Shown here: positions 13,401 through 23,410 of the stretch, piece by piece | Position numbering within the stretch: position 1 is the stretch's first letter | Layout: each line of letters opens with the position of its first letter | Assembly: GCA_019914945.1 (NCBI GenBank) | Contig: CM034106.1 | Span: 1,178,001 to 1,242,000, forward strand | Length of the DNA: 64,000 nucleotides | From: Typha latifolia | Lineage: Eukaryota; Streptophyta; Magnoliopsida; Poales; Typhaceae | Direction of reading: 5' to 3' | Translations under genes and position numbers: made by a program | The notes under the pieces: generated by a model | Told to the model about the DNA's origin: nothing | What the model saw: the letters and a program-made list of their open reading frames with translations, nothing else | The model's database searches: none

Positions 13401-16400
13401 TCAGCCTCAATTTGTGATTTTGGCAATCATAAAAAAACAATAAGGGGCAACAGCGTCAAATACACCTTGGGTTTCTTAACTTTCAAGAACTCCCAATAAC
13501 AATTTTCCTTTTCATTCAATCAAGCAGAACAGAGAAAATGTAAACAATACATCAACTATTTTACAAAAAAATAGTTTAATGTACAAAACATAGTGTGCAA
13601 TATATATATACACTGGAAGGTCCATCCAGCAATAGATGGAAAGTTAAAAGGAAAACTATACCACACTAATACAATGCAAAAAAAATACTCATGAGTTCCC
13701 ATAGACAGATATTAAAATTCATAATGCTATCAAAATAAAATTGGGAAGGAATAACGATCTATGACATACAGGAAGATGGATGTAATCATCTCCTACATCA
13801 GCTTCCATATCTAAGGTTGGATCAACCCGTCTGATCTGCAGAGAAGAACTGTATTAGAGGATGGATATCACACAAACTGATTCCAAGCACATTATAATAC
13901 TAACTATTAAGAGATGCTACTATCTGGGAAGTAAAGATAGACGTATGTATGCTACTAGTTATCCCCAAAATATTACCTTATTGCGTGCTTCATTGGCCAG
14001 TATGTCATCGTGCATTAGAAACACAGCAAGTTCCTCATCTTCAGCTGCCTCTGCTGCAGCAGCCACAGAATTTTTCGTCCTATGGAGGTACTCAGCTCTA
14101 CAGTATTTTGTCCAGAAGTCCTTTTCTGTCATCTAGACATCCAAAGGAATATGGAGAAGATAAAGTAGCAATATACCCCACAAAAAAAAAATAAACATGC
14201 ATTGATGAAAACCACAGTATGTTAGAAAAGTATAGTGTTCTTACCTTAGTAGGAACCAAATTTAGAAATGCCCGATGAACAGCAGGTTTTTCAGCAAAAA
14301 TCTGCAAGATAATTTCTAAAGTCAGAGTATAGACTTGCAAATTTGATTGCTTTGATGAAAAGAGTGATAATTTGCTTTCTCTTTTCCTCTGTTAAAGATT
14401 AAAGCAGCATGTGTAAGTAATTCTGTTAGTGAATACCACACGGACAGACAAAAAGAAATAAACAATAAATTAACAACACAGCAGCACCATTCTCGGGTAT
14501 ACAATACTCTGGACATCACTACCATGACAATGACTTACCGTCAGTGGACAAACATGCATGGCTTAACCATCATATCAGCAACATTAGTTCTTACTAAAAC
14601 ATAAACTATCAAGTGCCAATGAACTGTGATCTAAGGGTGAATTGCTTCATATTGAGTATTGATTTTCTAGATCATCGTCAGAACTATTACCAAACTCTTT
14701 CTCAGCAATGTGAAGTTTCAAGGCTTGCCATGAAAGAGATAAGGCCAATTGGCAGGTACGTCTATCCATTAACTAATAGAGTTTAGACTTGCCTAAATAA
14801 GGAGCGAAATTCAACAACCCTATTCGACATGGAAATAGTGAGAACAGTTTTTGAACTGGAATGTCTTTATCCTTGAAGAAGATTAAGAAAAAAATGAAAC
14901 AAAATCTCATTATATTTAGCAATATTTCTTAATGCACCTTAAGCTCTTTGTGCTAACAATCAAGTTATGAGGCAAGTAAAGACTAATGTTCAAGGATAGA
15001 CCATAACTATGTGCAAGAGAGCTGATGCAATAGCATCATAAACCATTTTTGGTGATTCATCAGAGGGAGCAACGACCATAAAAGTTTACACAGAAAACAA
15101 GAAATCTGCTACTTTTACCGTCACAAGACCACAAAAATGGCTTGGCTGCTTGGGCCAATTGTTGCATCTTTCACGCTCTAGTATTTGCAATTTCCGTTAA
15201 GGTTGAAATCAATAAAAAGATAAAATAGTCCTCCTTTAATAACTCGTTAATGTAAATCCAAATAAAACGCTTTAACTGTCACAAGACTAAGACCCTGAGC
15301 AGAATGGCCATTAAAAATTATATATATAACAAGATAAACCAAATCCAGGATGTAATGTTTATAGAGGAGCAGATCTTGTATCACAGAAGCATAACATAAG
15401 GAAAACTTGACAGAAAGCCCAATGTCCCAATTTTCCTCTTTCATAAGTATAAGTTTATAACTCTTGATGTTTGATATGGTATATGTGAAAACATAGCAAG
15501 AATATTCGCAAAATGCTAAAAGAGCAAAATACCTGGTGAATTATCTCTGGGGTCAGGCTAAATGTGACTTTATTGGTCTGTCAAAAGAATGGCAATAATA
15601 AAATTCAATAGAGAAGAAATAAGTAGAGATATAACTGGCATCAGTAAAAGTAAAGAAAAGTCTCATGTTGTACCCGACCATCAGTTGCTGGCCTGACATC
15701 TGCAAGCATAGCACTTTTGAACCCTGTCCGCTGCTTTGATGTTTTATGAGTATCATCATCGAGTAAATTCTGTATTGAAAACAAATTCAAAGGGAAGTTT
15801 ACAGTGTGGTACATGAGAGATTTATATTTATATATATTCCAGGACCATGAACATAATGTTGACACGGAAGGTTAACATCACATCTGTCATATACCTTTCT
15901 TGTTGCCCAAAATTCAGACTCCATTAATACACCACCAATGACAAATTGCTTGTGCATCTTCTGCAATTCGCTGTAAGAAAGTCCCTCTCAGAGCAATTTA
16001 TAAGGATATGCTTTTATTGACATATATGTGGGGGGGAAGGGGGGAGAGAGAGAGAGGTTAGGGTAGAAAAGTGATTAACTGCTCAGAAGAAAAAAAAACA
16101 CCTTAAAGTTTAATGAAGTGCATGGGCCACCAAACATATTTACGATAAGTACTCCCAAACCAAAAGGGGCGCACTAGGGCACTACGGCTTTCAGCCTCAT
16201 GTGGGTCCCTTCATTCCATTCCCTCCACCTTATGCGAACCTAAAAAGAGTATCTAAGGTGTAACCGACCATCTGGAACTTCAATGATTGTAAAGAGCATG
16301 CACAAGTGTCTGAGCACATATTGCCAGGATTTAAGAACAGCAAATCAACCATGGCATCTACTGCTCTATTATTTATAGAGCGGCAAAGAAATGTTAGCGG

Positions 16401-19400
16401 TTACTATCGTGTACCTCTCATATGTACCTTAAGTGATAAAGTAATAACGCATCACACTCATTAGACAAGCATGCAATTGCAAATATCTGATACATAAATC
16501 TCCACATATATGATTATTCTTCTTCTATTATTTCTAATATCAGGCTTAATACATAATTCTCATTATATGCATTATAAAAAGGTGTAATGTACACAATCCA
16601 TGCCTAATGATCAAAACATGTGTAAAAATTAGAATATCTGGTTTTGAACTTTTTTATGTTGACCTAGTTAACTTATGTCCGTAAGCAACCTAGTTCCCCA
16701 AATTACTAATTCTTATAGTTAGGTAGTATAAAATTTTCAAATGATTGTTTAGCACACTTGTATAAAGCATTGTTTGTGTGTGATATATAGATCATATTTC
16801 TGAGTTTTACCCAATTCATGGTCGAAATCAGTCTAGCAACTAGTTTCGGCAAGGTATCAACCGCTCATTACGGGCTCTCCCCTCTCTCTCCCCTCTCTCT
16901 CGTTCTCTCCTCCCTTTCTCTCCTCCCTATCAGCGGCACCTGACATAGATATCTGCGATCTCGACGTCCGACGACATCCGGCGATCTGGACATTTGGCAA
17001 CCTCGGGTTAGTTTTTTTTTCCTTTCTTCCCTCTGCAGTGCACCATCTCTCTTATTTCTCTCTCTACTCTGTCTTTCTCTCTAGCCTCTCCCTCTCTCTT
17101 TCTTCCTCCCTCTCTTTCTCTATCTGACTATCTCTCTTTTTATCTCTGTTACTACAGCTGCAGTAAATCTACTGCAGTAACAAAGAGTGTGATAGAGAGA
17201 GTGGAGATTGAGAGAGGGAGGACGAGATTGAGAGGGAGTAACAGAGAGAGAAAGGGGGAAGAGATTGAGTGGGAGGAAGACAGAGGGAAAGAGAAACAAG
17301 AGAAGAAATAAAAAAAAATCTGAGAAAAAACTTGCCTTTCGACAATAAAAGAGAGAAGAGGGAGGGAAAGATGAGGGAGAGAGAAGAAATGATAAAAACA
17401 AAATTAAAATAAATAAATAAATTTGCCATGCAGTAGTAAGAGAGAGAGATCAGGGAGGGCAGGCCGGATAATAATTCTGAAATGAAATTGATAAACAGCG
17501 AGGAGAGAGAGATAAGTATTTCATGTCTCTCAAGTCAATTATTTGACATTCACTGTCGTTGCCTTCCAAAATGGGCATCATACCAAGTGCTCAAGTATAA
17601 CAACCCAATTCTATATCTGACTTTCACCACTTTGAACTTAGATTTGTCTATGCATCTCAAATCAGGTTTCTTATCAATATCCGAATAGTCTCATCCAATT
17701 ATAAATATGGGTTGAAATCTTGAAGAATATTTTCCAAATCTGCATCTGCACATCCAAATATCCCAAACAATCTAGAATACTATGGAAATCATGAAATAAG
17801 AGTAGCATAGATCATATTTTTAATATTTCTTATGTGAATCCCTAGGTGTTTTTCTTGTATATTTAGCAAGTGTTCTACGAATTTGGATTATATCACATTT
17901 CTTATGGCTTTACAAATCAAATATATATCACATTTCTTATGGCTTTACAAATCAAATATATATCACATTTCTTATGGCTTTACAAATCAAATATGGATAT
18001 GTTAGCTATCCAACCTATATCCACGTCCGTATTTATGAATATGGAAACCAAGTTTGCTATCTAGTTTCAAGTCCGTATTTGTATTCAGAAAAGAAATTTG
18101 TATAAATATATGGCTTTTGCTACTACCTTACCGGTACCCAATCCGTTTTCACCCATAAATGTATGATATCCTAAATATCATGGATTGAAATTTCAGCCAA
18201 TCCCGATTTGTATTGTCAAAATGGGTCGATTGCTCTGGCCGATTCAGCTGATCCCTGACATGAATCATCTAAATTGAATGGCCGATTCAGCCGATACATT
18301 TTTTCAAGTGGTCGATAATGATTCCGAAACCGATACTTAGAACCTTATTCCTAATAGATTTTCAGGACTTCAATTGATTCACTCTTCCAAATTTACAGTC
18401 ACAGAGGACATAAATACTAACAAATAACAACACTAGATGCTTTGAATTTCCATATCTCAACTCCAGAGGTTGCTGGACAAGAATTTCATTATCAAACAAA
18501 CAGGCTTTAGCGCTTTAACATTCAGAATTTGTGAGAAGAGTACTTTGCTAGAACAAGAAGAATGGACATATTTCCTAAACTGATGGTTTATCTTTTTAAT
18601 TATATTCACAACTTTAAAAAAAAAAACTAAGTAGGCCATTCCCATTCATGTGGTCCTCTAATAAAAAAATTATAAAATAAAAATTAGCAAAATAAATTGA
18701 TAGATAAAAGAAATACAAGAATAGATAAGATGAAATTCATCCACCAATATCTAATCCCTTTGCCTAAGAAAAATCATATAAAGCAAGTGTAGCATAGAAA
18801 ATTTGCAAATTAAGATGTAAAGTGAATCTTCATTGCACTCTAACAGGTCAAAACAAAGCTATCACATTAATCACAACACATAAAGGATGAGATAAATGGA
18901 AAACTAATATAATGTATACATATGTGTGTCTGGTGTTTGCATATGTTCCTTCTTTTCACTCGAATGCAGTATGACATCATGGTAGAATTAACAAAATAGG
19001 GTACTTTGAGATGGACACAAAAAACTGAAGGAACAACTTTTGTTTGTTACAGAAAGAAGCCGCAAAGAGAGATATGTTTACCTATCCTCCCGCAATAACT
19101 TCATTCGACGTTCCATCTCAGTCACGCTGAGTTGTTCAGCATGACCTGAACCAGCAGCTTTCTCAAGGACTGGTTGATCTTGTTGTTTAGAGAGCACACC
19201 AGCCTGAAATCTCCCTAGAACTTTTCCTGTTCAGAGGCCATCAGTAGCTGAAGCTTCAAGTATATCATGTAAACTTGAGGAAGAAAAAAAATGTACTATA
19301 ACTACTTGAACTCCTCAATTATTTCTATGTATGCAAAATATCAGCTCAAATAAATATGTGCAAACTGTGAAGATTAACATAAAGGGAATATTATGGACCA

Positions 19401-21760
19401 TCTAGATTGATATCTTATACCATTAAGCAACAATTACAATATTAAGAGCATTTGAAAGTAACAGAACACTTATTTCCATAATTATGCAGCAAGCAATGCA
19501 TCATGAACAGATTTAACGACATAGTACAATTTTCTAACTTATGTTTGATATCATTCAAATCCACCAAAGTCAGTTCTTACATGGTTTGACATGATCATGA
19601 TCAGAGATGGGTGGAGTCTTGATTTTGCATCTGAAAGAAGAAATTTTGCATTATAATGAGCTGCAAGGATCATTCATGACCCAATATATGGACAACAAAT
19701 TTGGTCAAGGATGCTCAGTTCTCGCCAACAGTTCCCAGAAAACCTGGGAAACAAGATTGGTTTGTTTATATTTTATTTTGACAAATCATCTCAAAGTTTT
19801 TAATTTTCAGTCCATACATTAGATATAAAAGACAGTGGTGATATAGTCTCTGACAACTCAAGTCCCTAAGGAAGGCATAATGGCAGTCAGAAGGTAAACC
19901 ATATAGGAAAATGATGATAAAATTTCATCAAAAAGGGGAAGTATTACCAACAAAATCTCGGCAGACATTGCGGTCAGAAAAATTGTCAAACTCAAAAATG
20001 TAGCCTCCTCCCTGAAACAAGATGTCGCTGATCAAGTAATATTGATGCAATGATACAAGACAGACAACAAACCACAACACAGAACAACCATGTTTTGATG
20101 CACAAGTTTACCATATAAATAATCAGCTCAAACTTCTATCAGACTAAACTTTGAGATGCATACAACTTTCAACTGCTAAAATTGCTGCCTAATGGCATAC
20201 CTTTTCCGGATCTTTTGTAAGATTTAGTAATGCTTGTTTAGAGCCATCTTTGCTGAATTTGTGACCTTAAAATCACACAAAAGAAAGAAGTGAAGGTAAA
20301 ATCTAACTAAACAATTAATGCATAAATCAGCTGAGTAAAATATAAAGAATTAATATCTATAAAATATGATGACAGGAATCTTCTATTATCATCAATCTAC
20401 TGTTTTGAATGGCAGGGGAACACTGTTGTAACATTACAAAAATTCAAAAGGTTCACATGTTGAAAGAGAAGAAATCAAAAGCAATAGTGAACACACCAAA
20501 GGTGCTAAAGAAGAAGCAATATGCAATCCTTGACATTTCCCCTCGGGATAGAGCGTACCAACATGAATCATCACAGTATGCATTCAAAAGGATAAGAGCT
20601 GCTGCCCTAGAATCCATGTTCTCACCACACATTTGGCACATAAACAAGTTCACTTCACAAGACATTGGAGAAACTGAATCAGGAGCACCTAAAAATATCA
20701 GACAATTTCAAAAGATAGAAAATAGCTACAAACTCTAGGTTCTTAAGTTCTCTATTTTTAAGATTAATTCCCCATGACTTCTCTGCAAGCCTGAATTGGT
20801 AGTGTCAATTATATTAGAGCAAAGCCTTTGCAGTTTGCAAATCTCTCAGGCTGGGGTTCCAATCCCTCTAATTTTGTTCCATTAATATCATGATTGAAAA
20901 ATGGTTCATTGTGTTAGTTCTCCTCATTCACTGATTATGACACTTGATGCGTACACATTATTTATCATTGATAAATAAATTGCAATTACATCCCAAAAGA
21001 AAACTATATTACCCCTTTAATTTCATTTTGCAGGGACAAAGGTGAAATAAGGTTTTGCCAATTTTCTAGAGAAGCTAAACATACTACGTTGCAATTTTGG
21101 AATGGTTATGATGCCTACTAATAGGACTATGCAATATACTGAATCTATTAACCAGTATTCCTATTAAAATTATTATCAACTTATTCGATCATATAACATC
21201 GTAAAAGGTGTCCCGAATCGTTTTCCCAACAAAGTCAAAAAGAGAAGAAAAATATAGTACCTTTAATGATTCTAAAATCCACATTAAGCTTCATCGCCGA
21301 CCTAGGATCATGAGGAGAAAAAATAACTTTGTCTTCCGTCTGCAATATAGAGAAAAAGGAATCAGCTTGGAAGCATCTGGGTCCACTGTACAACAGGATA
21401 AAGCACCATCTGTCATCACCTCATTCCAACTAATACTTTCTTTTCTCCAAATATATTTAACTCTCATTTCTCAATTGACACATAGTTATTCCACTGAAAA
21501 AGTTAAAAAAAATTTAAAAAAAAACAAGGGAACACGCAAGCCAACAAGCATTGCCACAAATCATCCAAATTATGAGATTAACGATGTAGTTCTAACTTCT
21601 AATGATCACTCTCCCAATTCACCCAAAATGGCAGCTTTCATTACTTGCAAATTCAAGAAATGAAACGGTTTCACACTCCTTATAAAGTACGATCAAAGAA
21701 CCAAAAAAAAAATTCCCGATTTTGGTAAGAAATCAAATTCCAACTCTGCAGGAAGGACCA

Positions 21761-21794
<34 letters not shown>

Positions 21795-21914
21795 CACAAA
21801 GAACAAAGAGATGGGGCAAAAACGGAGCGGCGAAGTCACCATCTTAAGGACTCCGGGGATCCCAGGCTCCTTAACCGTCGTCTTGTACCTAGCCGCCATA
21901 TTTATCACCGCCAT
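7483..21914 (-). CDS. TFB1: General transcription factor TFIIH core subunit 1 (p62/GTF2H1/TFB1)
   Basis: This is the p62 subunit of TFIIH, a nuclear complex for RNA polymerase II initiation and nucleotide excision repair. I read 20 coding exons, all GT-AG and in phase: 21840-21914, 21261-21339, 20201-20265, 19948-20011, 19082-19226, 15895-15970, 15674-15769, 15533-15577, 14245-14301, 13977-14132, 13770-13835, 12275-12398, 10845-10901, 10618-10742, 10355-10546, 9682-9795, 9219-9296, 8567-8614, 7922-7990, 7483-7572. The total is 1821 nt, or 606 aa; Arabidopsis TFB1 is about 590. The N-terminal PH-like domain covers about residues 10-115 ([27 protein letters not shown]). Two BSD signatures follow: [11 protein letters not shown] (~160) and [13 protein letters not shown] (~238). 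The C-terminal region has [10 protein letters not shown] and [10 protein letters not shown]. Two in-frame starts exist, at 21914 ([11 protein letters not shown]) and 21899 (MAARYK); the second matches relatives better. Intron 5 is about 3.1 kb and carries several repeats. Confidence 0.95.
11222..11922. mobile_element. GCCGAT-rich interspersed repeat, copy A (TFB1 intron 12)
   Basis: A block of about 700 bp whose two ends are full of GCCGAT/ATCGGC words. It starts near CGGCCAATCCCGA and ends near CCAAGTTTCGGAATCTTA. The middle is AT-rich. Copy B at 18194-18347 shares both end signatures in the same orientation. There are no coding domains. It is probably a non-autonomous transposable element; the boundaries are approximate. 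Confidence 0.5.
16881..17470. repeat. Large CT-rich/GA-rich imperfect inverted repeat (TFB1 intron 5)
   Basis: The left half (about 16881-17150) is nearly all pyrimidine in CT runs, apart from a mixed patch at about 16930-17005. The right half (about 17185-17470) is nearly all purine in GA runs. The centre is a short imperfect palindrome built on CTGCAGTA / TACTGCAG at about 17158-17180. The arms can pair as a long imperfect hairpin. No coding content was recognised. Confidence 0.6.
17891..17995. repeat. 35-bp tandem repeat, three copies (TFB1 intron 5)
   Basis: The phrase TATCACATTTCTTATGGCTT begins at 17891, 17926 and 17961, giving an exact 35-base period over three almost identical units. 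The period is not a multiple of three and the location is intronic, so it is not coding. Confidence 0.85.
18145..18154. repeat. Possible hAT-MITE terminus (TFB1 intron 5)
   Basis: AATCCGTTTTCACCC here matches AATCTGTTTTCACCC at 46498-46511, which forms the right end of a MITE-like unit. The opposite terminus (GGGTGAAAA) was not found nearby, so this may be a truncated copy. Confidence 0.3.
18194..18347. mobile_element. GCCGAT-rich interspersed repeat, copy B (TFB1 intron 5)
   Basis: A block of about 155 bp starting near CAGCCAATCCCGA, with GGCCGATTCAGC words in the middle, ending near CCGATACTTAGAACCTTA. It shares its left and right ends with copy A (11222-11922) but lacks the long AT-rich interior, as a short deletion derivative would. 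Confidence 0.5.
20800..20880 (+). repeat. Possible tRNA-derived SINE fragment (TFB1 intron 2)
   Basis: GGGGTTCCAATCCCTC near 20852 resembles the B-box of an RNA polymerase III promoter. The upstream A-box is not convincing and no flanking duplication is seen, so this is tentative. Confidence 0.25.
21761..21794. repeat. (AATC)n microsatellite (TFB1 intron 1)
   Basis: Eight tandem AATC units lie in the first intron, about 45 bases past the exon 1 donor. Confidence 0.9.
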
Positions 21915-22165
21915 TGTACCCGATCGAGATCGGAATCGATCGAACCGGAGCTCCGCCGGAGATTAGGGCACAGGAGGGGGGAAGAGGTAGGGCTCGTTGC
22001 TTGACCGATCGATCGAAAGACGAGAGGGAGGCGGGAATCTAGGGTTTCCGGTACCAAGGCGGGATCGGATTCGGGGGACGAGAGAGAAGGAGAAAGAGAG
22101 AGAGAGGAATAACTACTCCGACCCCGTCGCAACTCGCAAAGGAATAAAGGTAGATGGGGGAAGTG

Positions 22166-22190
22166 TTTATATACGGGAACGGCCAATGGG
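22166..22190 (-). promoter_or_regulatory. TFB1 core promoter: TATA box and CCAAT box
   Basis: On the minus strand TATATAAA lies at 22173-22166, about 250 bases upstream of the TFB1 ATG. An inverted CCAAT element (ATTGG on the minus strand) sits immediately upstream within 22181-22190. Spacing and orientation fit a promoter reading leftward into TFB1 with a leader of about 220 nt. Confidence 0.55.
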
Positions 22191-22234
22191 AGTGAGTCGA
22201 GCGATTGGAGTCAAAGTTTAGGAGCTCTGAAAAG

Positions 22235-22252
22235 CACGTGAAGTGGCACGTG
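22235..22252. promoter_or_regulatory. Paired G-boxes (CACGTG) upstream of TFB1
   Basis: CACGTG occurs at 22235-22240 and 22247-22252, twelve bases start to start, about 65 bases upstream of the TATA box. G-boxes bind bZIP and bHLH factors in plants. The palindromes are certain; their use is inferred. Confidence 0.6.
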
Positions 22253-23194
22253 AGAATAGATCAGGACCGTTAGTCTTACGAACTTTTCTAAATAACACCC
22301 TATAGTTCATCATTTTCTGATAAACACCCGTCTTGAAGGAGTTTGATCACCGACGCCTCAATTTTTCCATGTACTTTCATATAATAATCCGAGTTAATAT
22401 GAGCCAAGGAATATTTTGTTTAAATATTAAAAATAATTTCTAAAATGCACAAATATCTTTTGTTAGGATATGGCAGGATGATTTGATCTAAGAAGAGGTT
22501 TTTAATTTAAATTAGTAGTGAGATATGGCTTACAAAGCTTGAGTCAATGTTAAAAGAAAAATTAAGAGTATGCTTACAAAATTCTAAAAGACAATGGATA
22601 TATTAATAATAAAGTATAGGGTATTTAAAAATAGTTTAATTATATTTAGCTCCTCTAAATTATTATAATTATATATATACATTCGTTGAATTTTTCTTTA
22701 CCAGGTAAACTCCTAAATTAAGAGGTTTGTATGGATAATTTTTATTTTTAGTTTAGAAGTCTATATAAATATAAAGAAAATTCAGGATGTGTATGTAAAA
22801 AGGTTATAATTTAGAGAGCTAAATGTAAATAGTTCTTTAAATATTTTGGAAGATCATAAAAAGTTTTTTTACATGTTTCCCCTTCTAAAAAAATTTATTT
22901 ACGTGTATACCATTCCAAAATTGATATTCCTAGAAAATCCTTATTTTTCTAACACTTAAATTTTGATCCACTTAATACTAATACTAGAAAGACAAAAATA
23001 TTGTATAAACTACTAATGTTTCTCATTTTAATATTTAGTTACCAAAAAATAACTACAAGGGTATCCATAAAAACATAATATGTTTTGAAAGATATATTGA
23101 TACGATTCGATTCATATTGGCTCCACGCGTGACATTGAGTTCATTGAAATGAACCTATTTATCTAGTTTAACTTGTTAGAAGTAATAAAATCAT

Positions 23195-23410
23195 TTTTTG
23201 CTGTGGCGCGTTCAAACGCAGGGACCACGTTCGAACGGGGTGGTGCGAACGCCTGCATCACGTTCGCAAAAACAGAAAACGCAAAGGATGCGTTCGAACG
23301 GAATCGGGTCGTTTGAACACGTCCATTCGAACGCTTGCACAACGTCCGCATTGACAGAGAACAGAAATTCCGCATTCGAACGCGATCGGGCGCGTTTGAA
23401 CGCACCACGG
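23195..23410. repeat. CpG-rich block of TTCGAACG/TTTGAACG palindromic words
   Basis: An abrupt GC-richer island in AT-rich DNA. Variants of GCGTTCGAACG or CGTTTGAACGC recur about nine times at irregular spacing. A TATATATATG motif near 23490 and a C/T-rich stretch (23540-23660) follow. This layout recalls the U3/R/U5 of a plant LTR retrotransposon, but no primer-binding site or second LTR was found. Confidence 0.5.

Noticed and set aside
16881..17470. Possible CRISPR-like or satellite array from repeated GAGAGA/CTCTCT words
   Set aside because: Repeats are simple-sequence with no regular spacers; CRISPR is not expected in a plant nuclear genome.
20409..20738. 109-codon plus-strand open frame in TFB1 intron 2 (and its minus-strand shadow)
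   Set aside because: No recognisable domain and no promoter or splice context. A chance frame or decayed repeat is more likely than a nested gene.
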